This document shows, in pieces, positions 10,529 through 23,440 of a stretch of 64,000 nucleotides of DNA (its first letter is position 1; the number at the start of each line of letters is the position of its first letter). The notes below the pieces were generated by a model. It was not told the DNA's origin. It saw only the letters and a program-made list of their open reading frames with translations, and made no database searches. The stretch lies in NCBI GenBank assembly GCA_928212115.1, contig CAKMRJ010005523.1, positions 138,268,647 through 138,332,646 on the forward strand. The letters are read 5' to 3'. Both the position numbers and the translations under genes were made by a program. Source of the stretch: Lactuca virosa. Its lineage: Eukaryota; Streptophyta; Magnoliopsida; Asterales; Asteraceae.

Positions 10529-11897
10529 TTATAGACTTTGTGGCTTGTCGGCTTTCTCTTGTAAAGCCCTAAATCCTACTCTCTTTTAAGAAAACAAACT
10601 GAAAGTGCTTGTTTGGTGGTGAAGAACATATCATGTTTGCTTCTCTGTCTCCATTTTCCTATAAATGATAAAAGGGTAAAACCGGAGCCAATAAGCTTTC
10701 TATAACAAAAGTGGTAGATATGGTAGATAAGATATCGACTGTATTTCTAATGAGAAAGTCAGTAAAAGGAAACAAAATGAGACTTGTGTGTTCGTCAAGG
10801 AGCCATAAGCAACTCCGAAGCTGATTTCGATTGTTAGTGGTGACGACAATGATTTCGATTGGCGGGGACGATCTATGGTAGAAAAGTACGCTTTAGAACA
10901 CTTCCTCAAGCCACATCTCCGTCGGCGGTGGCAGACCCCTCCGGCACCAGTGATGGCATGGGTGATGGTCGTCGATGTTGGTGGCGAGAATTGAATAAAC
11001 ACACATAAATAAGCATCAAATATCAACAACTTAGCAAGTTTAATAATAGAAGAATGAACATAATCGAACGTTACTACCATCAACATACAGAAATTCGATT
11101 GCAGAGAGCCATGAACTACGTTGAGAATGGCATCCTCCGCTGGATCTTCAACCACTTTTCTTATATACTCCTATATGGCCAGTGAAACCATGATATAAAA
11201 GACTGTGACGAAGACAATGACTATGATTTCTGCAGGCGATGACTGGTGCCGTAGATTCTGGTGACGTTCGAATACAAAGATTAAGAAAAATTAACACATA
11301 CATGCACACCGGTTAGGTTTGGACAATCAAAGGCGGTGAAGAAGGAGAATCCGATGAGGCGTCGGTGGGCTGGCAATGGAAATACAGGCACGTTGGTGGC
11401 AGAGAAGACAAAGCAGGGGTGCGACAGTGTTGAATGACACCGTCTAGGGTAGTGGACGATTAGGAGGAATCACCAACAGATGTCGGTCAACCATCACTGT
11501 AAGCGACAACCACCGATGGATGAAGATGGTGAGGGTTTACTTCGGGCGAGAAGAACAATTAAAGGGAAAACGGAGATAACAGTACGAAGGCCAGTAGATG
11601 ATGACGGTGGAGGAGCTTTCCAGAGAAACTGATAACCATTGTGAATGGTTAGGAAACCGAAGGAAGACGCGGTGGGGGAAAATCTATCTAAATTGAGGCG
11701 GTGGAAGCAGTTGTGTAAGCATCCCATTGGATAGCAAAGGCGGTGGAACGTTGTAGTTATAGTAGAAGTCAATGAAACCCATTGACCAGTCAAATATGAA
11801 AATCCTATTAAAAGAAGAGCAACAATGGAAAATATGTAAAGGTTGTGGATCAAATTTGGCAAAACTCGAGCAAGTTCAGTGTTGCTAACTTAGGACA

Positions 11898-11903
<6 letters not shown>
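10529..11903. other. Unassigned region without a supported gene
   Basis: Minus-strand ORFs of 151 codons (10700-11155) and 122 codons (11494-11862) are present. The first begins near a segment reading VEDPAEDAILNVVHG, which looks more protein-like than the rest. No domain is recognised and composition changes along the ORF. The 11200-11700 part is rich in GGTGG/GATGA-type repeats. I call no gene here. Confidence 0.4.
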
Positions 11904-11962
<59 letters not shown>

Positions 11963-11963
11963 T
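11904..11963. repeat. (TA)n microsatellite
   Basis: About 60 bases of alternating TA with one interruption near 11957. Confidence 0.95.
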
Positions 11964-12136
11964 AATTACTTTATTATATATCTTATTATATTAGTCAATT
12001 TTTTTTTCATATTCGTTCTTCACCATAAAGTTATAATAAAAATAAAGAAAATATTAATATTTTTATAATAAAATATAAGTGATAAAAATATACTTCACGT
12101 GTAACACTTCTTACTCCCTAACCCACTCCTAACATG

Positions 12137-12137
<1 letters not shown>

Positions 12138-12171
<34 letters not shown>
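12138..12171. repeat. (TTA)n microsatellite
   Basis: About eleven TTA units in AT-rich DNA upstream of the Helitron series. Confidence 0.95.
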
Positions 12172-12172
<1 letters not shown>

Positions 12173-12437
12173 GATTGGTCTTAGTACTTAACAGTTACTT
12201 TAGCTTTGGATTTCAAATCACTATTTTACTTAGGACCTTTACTTCTCTTCCAATATTTCATAGATTTATGGACAAAAGTAAAAATACAATAATGAAGTAC
12301 GATAATTTTATTTTTAAGTATAATAATAATTTTTTTTTCAAACAAGTAGTTTTTAATTGAATAAAAATAGTAATAGTTTAAAATAACATAAAACTAAAAA
12401 GTACATTATATTATATTAAAAAATGATTGTTATTTGA

Positions 12438-12439
<2 letters not shown>

Positions 12440-12479
<40 letters not shown>

Positions 12480-12500
12480 AATAAATAAATAAAATAAAAT
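12440..12500. repeat. (AAT)n then (AAAT)n microsatellite
   Basis: About ten AAT units pass directly into AAAT units. Confidence 0.95.
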
Positions 12501-12699
12501 AAAAATGTTTAAATAAATTATTTCGAAATCATTTAAAGTTACCTATAACAGTTATTAAATTAAAATTTTTGTTTAATTCAATTCAAACACAACTTATTAT
12601 ATCTATCTTATTGTATATTTAAAATAATTATAAAATTAGTTACAATTTAATGTAAAAATCATTATTTTAAAGATAAATTCCAATAATATTGTTATTATA

Positions 12700-13251
12700 A
12701 CATATAATTATCAATATTTATATTAAATTATTGCATACAACTCAAAAGTTTGAAAATCCTACTACAACTCAAGAGCTTTCTATTTTAAATGTAGTTTTGA
12801 TTCCAAATTTAATGTAATTAGTAATGCTTTTTATTTTTCACTACATTTAAGAGTTTTTTTTTTAAGTTATGGTTATTAATGGTTAATGCTTTTTTATATT
12901 CCACTTATTTATACACACTATAGCTATATTTGTACTATATAAATAAGTTTTGATCAAAATATATTTGAAAATATTTGTGATTCAAATATGAGAAGAGTTG
13001 AAAAAATATGTTTTGTCGCATCAATGGTTATTTTAACGCGATTTTTTTATAACAATGTTTCTATATATCAAATGTAAATATTATACTAAATATTGTAATG
13101 TTTTGGTAAAAGTTGTAGTAATTTTTCATATTATTTCTTATTTGTTATGTGTACCAATCAACATATGTTTTATATATAGTTGCACAACATAAAACAGTCT
13201 ATAAAATCATGAGAAGTTATAGTATTTATTTTTTCATACTACTTTGTTATT

Positions 13252-13301
<50 letters not shown>

Positions 13302-13557
13302 TATATATATTTAAATCAGTATACATTTGATATACAATTTACACAACATAAAACGGTCTACAAAATCATCAATTAATAGTTGAAATAACCAATAAAATAA
13401 ACTTATTATAGTTAATAAAACTAATAGGTTAACTATATGTTTTATTTTGCTACTGACATTGGTTTTTGCATGTATAAATACTAAATCACAATTTGTAAAT
13501 TTTTATTATTTTAATTAAATAATTATATAAGTGAGCAACGCGCGAGGATTCGCCTAG
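12700..13557 (+). mobile_element. Partial Helitron, 3' end preserved
   Basis: Ends in GCAACGCGCGAGG, then TTCGCCTAG at 13557, matching the end of the next element (15353). Interior pieces also recur in that element: ACTACAACTCAA near 12762 and the TCGCATCAATGG block near 13017, which matches 13903. The 5' end was not found and the left limit is approximate. A (TA)n tract spans 13255-13311. No coding capacity. Confidence 0.6.
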
Positions 13558-14603
13558 TCTATATCATACATACTTATAAAGCTAGCATTTTTTCTTGAAT
13601 CTCATGCATTTGAAACCCCCTTTTTTAACTTCCTCAAACCACATTCATTTGAAAACCCATTTTTTAACTAATGCAACTCAAAGTTTTCTTAATTATGATT
13701 TAACACTCAAAAGTTTTATAACTTATATTATGTTTAATTAGCATTTAGTGAAAAGTTTACTATAAAAAGGCCAATCTTTTGTGTTTTTTGTGTTATATAA
13801 AATCTTACAAATAAGAAGGATTTGAAATATTGTGATTCAAAAGTTTGCATATAGTTGAAGCATTCACGATCCAAATATGATGATTTGAAGAAATGGGTTA
13901 TGTCGCATCGATGGTAACTGTAATATGATTTTTTCTTTCAACCAAAACAAATGAAGCTTTTCTATTCTTTCTTTATATTGAGTTTCTCATTTAATCTTTA
14001 TATGTGATTTGTGTGTATTACTCAATCTTGAATTTAACTCTCCAAACATCAATGTTTTGCTTGGAATAACTTTCTGATTCTTCTTTTTCAAAAAAAATAT
14101 TTTGATTGCAGGTTAGTGAAGAATTGTCAGCAAGTTTCTATGGTTGAATGGTGTTAAATGAAGAAAGAAGATTCATAAAATGGATATAGGTTTTTTTGTT
14201 TGAGCAAAGTTGACGAATGTTAGTTTTTTCTTTTGATTTAAATGTATGTTTATGTAACATCTTTATTTATATATTCAACCACCAAATGCTCTTATTTATT
14301 TGATTGTAGTTATTCTATTTTGATTATGTTTATTTTCTATTTTTTTTGTTGGGTTATCCTACACAACATATTTAAAAGACTATTTAAAAGATAACATAAT
14401 TTTGAACATTTGATATGTAATTATGATAGACTTATCATGATATGTTCTTCATATGAAACTAATTTATCCATATTACTACAAAAAGAATTACATATGACAT
14501 TTACGAAAATATATATATTATATGTGATTTTTTAACATGTATATGCACCTATGTATGTTATAAATTTATAATTAAATACATTTATGTTTAATTATTTAGA
14601 CGA

Positions 14604-14653
<50 letters not shown>

Positions 14654-15353
14654 TCCAGTACCCCATACCGCATTCATTTGAAACTCACACTACAACTCAA
14701 CAGTTTTCTAAATCTGTATGTATTTATTAGTTACAACTGAGTTTTTAACTTATGATTATTAATTAGTAATCACTAATACTTTTTATTTTTCTTTCTTTAT
14801 AAGGTTGTAAAGTTTTGCTCATTAAAAACCTTCATGTATTTAAAGAGATTTGTGATTTAAATATGAAGAGTTAATATAAATGTTAATAGATGTTTTGTGT
14901 TTTTGTTATTAAAAGTTATAGTGTTTATTTTTCATCTTTTTTTTATTTTTTTTGTATATATATATATATATATATCTATATAGCTATATAATATATATCT
15001 CTATCTCTATCTCTTTTCCTACAAATCTTCTAATAGAGTTTTTCTCTTTTTATGTTACCTCAAAGTTGCAGTTCATATTTTTGTTCACACGTTTTGTTAC
15101 TCGTTATATTATCATTCATTTGATATATAATTTACACAATTTTAAACAGTTTATAAAATTATCAAATAATTGTATAAATCACAATGACTTAAAAATTAAA
15201 CTATAATGTTTAATAAAACTGATATGTTAACTATATGTTTGCGTTACTACTAACATTTTGTTTCAAAGTAGAAGTATTAAATAATAATTTGGTAAAAGTT
15301 ATTATTTTAACTATATAATTCTATTCTCGTGCAACGCGCGGGAATTCGCCTAG
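13558..15353 (+). mobile_element. Complete small non-autonomous Helitron (1796 bp)
   Basis: Starts TCTATATC directly after the CTAG of the preceding unit. Ends with a short hairpin (CGTGC, AAC, GCGCG) followed by GGAATTCGCCTAG and a T. It encodes no Rep/helicase; the longest ORF is 84 codons in AT-rich repeats. It includes (AAT)n at 14605-14650 and a (TA)n run near 14956-14976. The head-to-tail junction with the upstream unit supports a tandem arrangement. Confidence 0.7.
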
Positions 15354-16054
15354 TATCTTATAATACAAGTATTTTTCCTTGAACCTCATGCATTTGAAAC
15401 TCTCAAGAATATTCAACTTATATAATTTGATTGATGATAATTGAAATGTTGTGATTTGTAACTTCCAAAACTCTTCAAATCATGATATTTAATTGATGGG
15501 TTAAATGAAATATTTAGCTTATATAAGAACATTGTAGCTTGCATATTGCATGTATGTCAACACAAAATGATAGATTATACTGGTAATGTTTGAAGAGTTA
15601 TGAGAGTGGTTCAATGGATGTATTAGTGTAATTGCAACTTTTCCAATTGTAAAAACAAATTTGGTGCATGTAACATTTTATATATTACCCAAGCTTCAAA
15701 TTTGAGTATGTGTGTAAAGGTATACTTGAGACAATTTTTTTTAATTTTATGGGTTATGGGTCTTTTTATAGTCATAAGATGATGAAGTGAGATTGATAAT
15801 TACTTCTCATGAGCTTTTGATAAATCAACACTTAAGCTATTTATTAGTTAGAGCAATTAACTTTGTTAGCATGTATGTATCTTTATGTTGTTTTTCCCTT
15901 TTATGCTAAGACAATCTATTTTTTATGTCAAAGAGAACATTAGTCAAGATGTATTTTTTACTATTAGTTATATATTATGTTAGTTTCTGTCATTTATTTT
16001 GTTGTAAATAACATCGATGGAACTTGAGATAATTAATTTTGCTAAAAAGAGTTT
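15354..16054 (+). mobile_element. Third Helitron-like unit, 5' part
   Basis: Follows the CTAG at 15353 immediately. Its first 55 bases (TCTTATAATAC..., CTTGAACCTCATGCATTTG) resemble the 5' end of the unit at 13558. After that, identity fades. No 3' end is seen before element E starts at 16182. No ORF of interest. Confidence 0.45.
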
Positions 16055-16181
16055 ACAATTATTATTTCAAATTGTTGGTGATAATGACAAATTAGAACTA
16101 ATGATGTTAAATATGATATGGCTTTATGGTTGAAAACTAAGTATTATTTATGTGTTATAAAAATACATTCATTATGTTCTC
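16055..16181 (+). repeat. Direct repeat copy 2 and left flank of element E
   Basis: Matches 7254-7380 closely up to CATTATGTTCTC, where the E LTR starts. The five bases before the LTR (TTCTC, 16177-16181) would be the target-site copy; its partner lies beyond E' outside the window. Confidence 0.75.
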
Positions 16182-19000
16182 TGTCACACCCCCAAACCAG
16201 GATGGCAGAAACGTCCGAGGGCGGATAATGTCATTGTACAGTATCATAACAATTGGATATAAATGATACATAGCAACCCAACATCATACATTACAATATA
16301 CCAACATTCATTGTTTAAAAATTGTACTTGTTCTTCAGTTACACAAAAATAACAATAAGCATGATGTCTCAAAAGATAGCAAAATATCCAGATCCAAGGC
16401 TCGAGTACCTGTTCACTGAGTCCCTGAGAATACAAGTCGTTTTGAAAAGCGTCAACATAGAATGTTGGTGAGTTCATAAGCATATTTGTTTGAAAACTTT
16501 GTAACATCTTTGTTTATAATAAGTTGTAAAACTCCAGAAAATCCAATATTTTCTATAAAAGTAGTTTGTGAGTCTCGTTCCAAAATCGTGTATAATTGCA
16601 TGCAAGTTCTTTGTTTTCCTTTGTTTGTATTTGACAAGAGTGTGATCCCAAAAAATCCTATATGTACTGTATATAAAAGAGTTGTGGTCTTAAAAACCCT
16701 AAGTCTGGAGTGGTGAAATTAGTTTACAAAATAGACGAAACATAGTTGTGTATTTTATAAAACTAGTAGGGTGTATATCATTCGTAAATTCAAATAATAT
16801 TGTTATTCTCTGTGTGAGTCGTTACAACCATGCTAATATGACTAACACGCCTGTCTTGACATTCTTCAGGTGTCGGTTTCTAAAAGATATTTGTCACCCT
16901 AGACTGGCCCGTCTAGCTGTAGCGAACTGCTCAGGTGTGGGGTTGTCAACCCCGTATAGATCTATACACAATTACCTCTCTCTCCCTCCAGGAGACTATG
17001 GTTATAACTAAAGGGATTACGGTGTACGCTAGGTAGGTACGGTGAAGGAATGTCTCACAAGAGCCTCAACAAAATTTACGCGAATTTATCGAATAATGCA
17101 TACGACGTTCTTAGGGTAAATTCATGACTGTGGTTTTATGACACGCGGAAATTCCTGTCGTAAAACTCTGTTTTGCTCACCGGTTTTATTAAATTATTTA
17201 TAACGATATTTATAAATAATTACTAATAGTTGTTAACCTACAATGTATGTCGTAAACGTAACAAAATATTCTAGGTTTTTATACCTTTGAAATAGTGCAA
17301 ACTTTTACGATTATTTTACTAACAAAAACTATATTTAATAAATATTCGAATGTTGTGGTGAGTTTGTAACACACTAAAATTTTTGTTAAAAGTGTTTTGT
17401 AGAACCAAAAATACTCTAATTTTGTTGTGGCTAGAACTTGTCACAATTTACACAAAATTACATACAACCTTGAAATTTATTATGTTTCCACAATTTTACA
17501 AGTGTTAGTGGTAAAAGTTTATATAACCAAAAATTTACCATTTTTGAGTGGAAACTCTCATATTTACCATTTTTCAAGCTTTGATAACCATAAATGCTTC
17601 AACATTTCTTTGACATTATTTGTGATTTTTAACACACAATTTCAAAGAGACCACTTTCACTTAGCAACATGTTTCATTTTCAACATGACACCAAAATATG
17701 TGAAACTACACAAAGATAACTTTGTTCCAACAACTTGAGACTTTGTAAAAATCTCGAGTTTAAGGAGTTCTAGCATGAAATAACAACATTTCAACACACA
17801 TAAACATATAAACATACAAGTACATGCAAATATCCAAATATTTCAACAAGACTTGACTTGTATTCTCCCCCAAAAATGATGAAAAACTTGAAAAGAGTAG
17901 GGTATGAAGCTCACCTTGGGGATTTTTCGAATGTAGAAGGAGATGAAGAAGGATTTTCGAGTATAACTTGCTTTCTTGAGGATATTCTCGAAAATGTGAG
18001 TGTTCTAAGGAGTTTAATACACAACAAAGTGTGTAAATTGAATGTTCTAAGCATAAACATGAAGCAAAAACACTTGAGTTAAACATGGACTTACCAAGTT
18101 TATGATCCTTAAAGAAGATTTCCTTAAAGAACACACACACACACAAAAATTATTAGAGAAATGAGATGAGAGAACTCTTGAGTGTTTGAGAGGAAAATGT
18201 GTTGGAAGAGAAGTTTGAATGAGGGTGGAGAGAGAGAGCGAGATGGGCCGAGAGGTAGAGAAGGAGAGGGGAGAGGGTAGGAGTTGAACCTAGCTAAGGA
18301 TGATGTGAGGTGCATGGGAATTTGTTGGGTAAAACCTTGTTGCATGTTGTGTTATATTGAAGTGGCATGCAAATTTTAACCACTTAATCTCTCTCTTTTT
18401 TTTTGAATACCAACTGGCCCAAGGGGCTCTCGGACCAAGATTGGGCCAAAAAAAATATTTGTGGGCTTTGATTTGGCTTGGCCCAATAAGGACATTTGGC
18501 CCATTGGTGCTTAATAATAGGTTTATGGTTAAAAGGCCTAAAAATGGGAGTTATCGACCCAACTAAGGCCCAAGTATGGGTTTTCGGCCCATATAATGGT
18601 CAACTAGAAGCTTTCGACCCAAAAGGCCCATTAGGGGAGCTTTCGGCCCAATATAATGTTTAAAAGTTTTGGGCCCATTAGGGCCCAAAGAAGGGTTTTC
18701 AGCCCAACAAGATCAAAAGGAGAAGTTATCGGCCCAATAGGGCCTAATAAGGAAGTCTTGGTCCAATATGGGATTTGGATCGACAATTCTTGGGCTAAGG
18801 CCCAAAAATGATTTGATTTGGCTTATTGGATCGAGTTTTGGGCTAATACGTGGTTGTTTCGACATGAATGACAATGTACGAAAGTATGAACTTAATAGCA
18901 TTGAAGTTTGAATTTTACTAAATGGAGTGTTGCAAGATTACACAAGGAGATCATCTTGTACAAGGATCGACATCTTAACCCTAATTTGCTAGTTGTGGCA
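16182..19000 (-). repeat. 3' LTR of element E (2819 bp)
   Basis: On the minus strand it starts TGCCACAAC (mutated from TGTCACAAC) and ends GGGGGTGTGACA. It matches 54972-57730 over its whole length. U3 holds at least a dozen TGGGCC motifs (18410-18810). A CT-rich leader follows, with a donor TTGGTAAGTCC (intron start 18094) and an acceptor TATTCTCAG (16425-16424). ORFs inside are short and not conserved in reading frame. Confidence 0.9.
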
Positions 19001-19380
19001 TCATCCCCCCGTTAGAGGGAATTTCGTCCCGAAATTTGTTCTAAAGTGGCGTTCATGAATTAGAGAAGAGGTGTGGATACTTTTGCATCATTTCGTCCTC
19101 GCGCTCCCAGGTGAACTCCGGTCCTCTTTTGGCGTTCCACCGAATCTTCACAATGGGAATGCGGCTTTGTTTTGTTCATCTCACTTCCCTATCCATAACT
19201 TCCACGAGTTCTTCGTCAAAATGGAGGTTCTCATTTATTTCGATCTCATCAAGCGGAATAACAAGAGTTTCGTCAGATAAACATTTCTTCAAGTTAGACA
19301 CGTGAAAGACAGGGTGTACATTGCTGAGTTCTGGTGGTAACTGCAGCTTGTAAGCCACCAGGCCGATCCTACCAAGGATC
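19001..19380 (-). pseudogene. Integrase C-terminus/chromodomain end of element E
   Basis: Begins on the minus strand with codons LGRIGLVAYKLQ, then VFHVSNLKKCLSDETL, the conserved integrase tail. A linker follows with EEIEINENLHF-type residues. A polypurine tract (CTAACGGGGGGATG, 19001-19015) precedes the LTR. The chromodomain-like end expected between is frame-disrupted here; the better copy is at 57783-58070. The right edge is the C insertion. Between this piece and 32490, about 65 codons of integrase are missing. Confidence 0.75.
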
Positions 19381-22299
19381 TAGTAACAAACGTCAAATTC
19401 CAGTCTAAGTCAAAGTCAAAAAGTCAAACCGGTCAAACTTAACTAGTAATTGTATGTTAAAAGTTATTCTATGTATAAAAATGTGCATTTGTATGTCAAG
19501 AATTCAAGTGTCTCGGAGAATCTATGTGTTTAGCAATGTAAAAACCCTAAAAAGGGAGTAAAACGCATCAAAACACGGCTATGGACCCTTTTGGGAACTT
19601 AAAACAATCATAAACGAAGCATAACGGGGTTCATGAACCTTGCATTACGAGATTATACGATAATAATGGCTAAAATTAAATCTCTCCAAGTATGTGAAAT
19701 CTCTCCCAAATCTCTCCAAGTATGTGAAATCTCTCAAAGTATGTAAAATCTCTCCCAAATCTCTCCAAATATGTGAAATCTCTCCCAAATCTCTTTCAAA
19801 ATCTCTCTCAACTTTTTATAGTCATCCGGGTCATCCCGACCCTTAACTTGGCCAGAAACCGCTTGAATCGGGGAGTTATATCGAAAAACAGCTAAATAGG
19901 GCCGAAACCCTCTTAGGAACCGAACCTCTTAGGGCCGAACCCTTCTATTAGGACCGAACTTTAGCCTTTGAGAACCGAACCTTGCATCTCGGACCGAAGC
20001 TCAGTGGACCGAAGCCATGCAGGACCGAAACCTCCCTACAACCGAAATAGGCCGAGCCCTATGTCCATTTCGGTTCCATAGCACCTTCGGACCCGAGCCT
20101 CCACCTTCGGTTCCTCCTCCCTTCCCTTCGGTCCCTTCTCCCTTCTCTCGGTTCTCACCTTCTAAGAGCCGAACCTCGCAGGTTCGCTCCTTAATGCCCG
20201 ATTTTTCGACTACTTTCGCTTCCTAAGCCCGTTTTTGACGTTTTTAAAGGGAATTTTTCACCAAATTCATATTTTTACCATTTTAAACCCCCAAAAATCA
20301 TATTTTATTCATTTCTCAAGGATTTATTAATAAAAAATCATTATTTTATATTAAGAGGAGTATTCTACCCCACAAGTGGGTCAAGTGTGCCCACTTGCCT
20401 CCATGTGTCATCCTCTCATTATCCCAATCTTATTCACATCACATAAACCAAGGTAAACATCATTTCAACTTGAAAATTGCTCCAGTAACCTTCTCTATAT
20501 AAAGAAATCCCTGGAGGATTTCTTGGTTTACCTTGATCATTCCAAACTTACACACTTCTTAACCCCTCAAGAAAGCTTCTTTTCTCTCTACTTCCCACCA
20601 CTTTGTGGTAGTGTTCTTGAACTACTACTTCACTTTTTGGGGTAAGTATTCCATCTAAAATCAAGTTTTATTCCACATTTTCATAACACTCTTGGATCCT
20701 CGACACATATCTTAACACCAAAAATCGTTCTTAGGATCATCCAAGCATTCACGTGTTCATCAAGTGTTATTGACTTGATACTCCTCGACTTCAACCTTCC
20801 ACTCTCCAAGAAATCAATAAATGTGAGTTCATAAACCTACATTTTTCAGTTTTCTTTAGTTTTCAGGGGGGGATACAAGTTAAAACACCAAAATATATTT
20901 AAAACTTAACTTGACAGCTTACAACAGAAAAGTTGTGACCTGTTCACAAACTGTTTTACCCAACTTAAACTTAACATTTTTCAAAACTGTTTAATATGCA
21001 AATAGTTCAGGTTTATACCTTTAAAATGACTACTTTCACATCTTCATATGATTTTTATACAATTTATGGTGATTTTTACAAAACTGCCTATCACTGCAGC
21101 ATCAAAGTTGGACCAGGTTGTGAAGATGAACATTTTCACACTGGTTTGAGACCACTAAAAATTATAGGAAAATTTATGAATATAGTACACTCTTTTTCCA
21201 AACTCTCCAAGTTTACGGACTCAGTTTTCAACTTACGGTGATTTTTTTATAAATATTCTAAAACAGTGACAGTTTAGGGTAAAACTGTCAAACAGAAGTT
21301 TAAGAGTTATTCACACCTTGTAACATGCTGAGCAAGGTGTGTACGATTTACACTTACTATATTCAATATCATTTTATTGAAATACAAAGACATGCATAAC
21401 AAGGATTCATTCAAACACACAACACTTTTGATAAACTATAATAGGTATAGTTTGAGCACTTCGTCTAACAAAGAAAACAGTAACACAATCGAGTTACAAA
21501 ACGGGTATTTTATTACAAATTACGTGACCTTGTTAATAAATAAATTTGTGAGACTTTCTCCTTCGGGGTACTCTTATGTACCACATAAAAGTCCTGTAGT
21601 TATAATCAGAATCTCCTGGAGGGAGAGCGTGATAGTTGTGTATAGATCTATATTGAGTCTGACAAACCCGCACCTAAGCTGCTTGCAACAGCTAGACCGG
21701 CAGGTCTGGGATGACAAGTGTCATAATATTCCGACGCCTGAAGAACGTCGAGTACGAGGTCTTCGAGTTTTAGCATGGTTATAACATCTCACATGGGAAA
21801 TTAACAAAACACACAGTTCACGGGGATTTAAGGAGTTTTATTTAAATATAAAACCACACACACACAAGTGTGACGATTTACTTACATACACTAAGTCTTG
21901 GTTCAGTTAAGACTATAACAACCCTTTAGAAAATATTGGATTTTATGGAAACAAACTTGTAACAAACAAAAAGGAACATCATTCATTTTCCATTCATAAA
22001 TTGCTTATGAACTCACCAGCTTTATGCTGATACTCTTTCAAAAACAACTTGTATTCTCAGGTAATCAGTAATACAGGTAACCACAAGATTTTTGAAGGCA
22101 AGACGCTAAGGCGCAGATTTCTTTTGAACTATTTTGACATCATATGTAATTTATTTGGAAACATGTATTTTTGCAACGATGTAACCTTTTAAATTATATT
22201 TATGATGGCTGTGTTTACTTTCTTCACTATGGTTATGATGTTGAGCATGACGTCCTCCGCCCCCGAACGTTTTCGCCGTTCCGGTTTGGGGGTGTGACA
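19381..22299 (+). repeat. 5' LTR of element C (about 2.9 kb)
   Basis: Its start is slightly mutated (AGTAACAAACGTC against TGTGACAACCGTC in the 3' LTR) and it ends TGTGACA before the PBS. Internal features: a short repeat of AAATCTCTCCAAGTATGTG (19676-19812), a CCGAAC-rich block (19895-20175), TATATAAAG (20496-20504), donor GGG|GTAAGT (20642) and acceptor TATTCTCAG (22059-22060). The part near 21590-21780 is homologous to the E LTR. Confidence 0.9.
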
Positions 22300-22302
22300 G
22301 AT

Positions 22303-22314
22303 TGGTATCAGAGC
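22303..22314 (+). promoter_or_regulatory. Primer-binding site of element C
   Basis: TGGTATCAGAGC, an exact match to the plant initiator-Met tRNA 3' end, three bases after the LTR. Confidence 0.92.
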
Positions 22315-22790
22315 TTTGTTTATAGTGAACTAAGTATATCGAACCACGTAAGATATACAAACTATAAATACAACGGGACAAAATTCTCTGACGTAGCTTT
22401 TCAAAAATACTTTTAAAATAGAGATTAATATTTTTGTAAAAGTATTCGCACAATCGCACATACTAATTCAGTATCATAATGGCAATAACATAAAAGTATC
22501 AAGACAAGTTGAACACCATGATTCAGCTTCGGGGTATGTAGTCAGATCTTGGATGAATATAGCCTGATCAACTATATTTAGCCAAGGTAGGACCAATGTA
22601 TGCCGAAGAAGGATCATGATGAGCAACAAGTCTTCAACTTACCAAAAACTTCGAGAATCAAACATAAAAATACTATAGGAGTATTTTAACTCAAAAACCG
22701 TAATAACCACATTATAAATTTCGATAACTAACATTTTATTCCCAAAATTTCTTGCGATATCCTTCTTATCCCTATTCTCGTACAGGCACA

Positions 22791-23440
22791 ATGACAGGAT
22801 TTCACTTACCGGGTGATCCCTATTTCCCCAACCAAGGGAATGCCGGTTGGATTGTGGAGGACCCAGAGGAAGATCCTGAAGAAGAACCCGTGGAGGATGA
22901 GGAACCCATGGAAGAGGAAGAAGACTCAGATGGAACTGACTCCGAACTCGAAGTTTACAATCCACACCCTGCCCCTATTCCTCCGCAACACTTCCAAGGC
23001 CCGACGCCCCAATGGGCCGAAACTATACATCGATGGAGCCGAGAGCAAGGTCAACGACCACCCTGTGGCATGCAACGAGGTTTTTACGACCTCAGCAGAG
23101 GAGGGTCGCCCTTCCTGTTATTGTTCACCGTGTCGCACGCCACGAGGAGCAAACAAGAGTAAACCTCCGCCACCTCATGGAAATTGGTGCAACCAGTCAA
23201 GTCAACTCCGTTCGCATTCGCCGGTTGGATGATGATCACGATCGAACTCGAGACCGCACCGAACTTCTTCGATGGAAAATGGCCACGACCCAAGCCGAAG
23301 TACGAGAGCTCCGAGAACACCGAGCCACTTTAGAAGGACGTCTGGCAGAAGTAGAGCGCCAAGCGGCTGAATCCAGAGCCGAAATGAGGAACTTCGTGTC
23401 TTCACTTCGTGATCCTCAGAGCTTCAACCGCCGCAAGTAG
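22791..23440 (+). pseudogene. Extra ORF upstream of gag (element C), acidic N-terminus and coiled coil, one frameshift
   Basis: The start ATG (22791) lies 5 bases after an acceptor-like TTCTCGTACAG. Residues 1-15 read MTGFHLPGDPYFPNQ. An acidic tract rich in Glu/Asp follows (about residues 23-55), then a conserved block with PTPQWAETIHRW. Near 23095 the frame shifts. The downstream frame gives a basic segment (RRVALPVIVHRVARH) and a Glu/Arg-rich likely coiled coil with LREHRATLEGRLAEVE, ending in NRRK and a stop at 23440. The same layout exists in E (53950-54544). I recognise no known domain. Function unknown; a structural or RNA-related role is only a guess. Confidence 0.65.

Noticed and set aside
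10700..11155. 151-codon minus-strand ORF as a host gene
   Set aside because: No domain, uneven composition, no supporting splice or promoter context; only a short segment looks protein-like.
17858..18082. 74-codon plus-strand ORF also seen near 56637-56861
   Set aside because: Present in both E LTRs because they are copies; it is antisense to the element, lies in the putative intron, and has no recognised domain.
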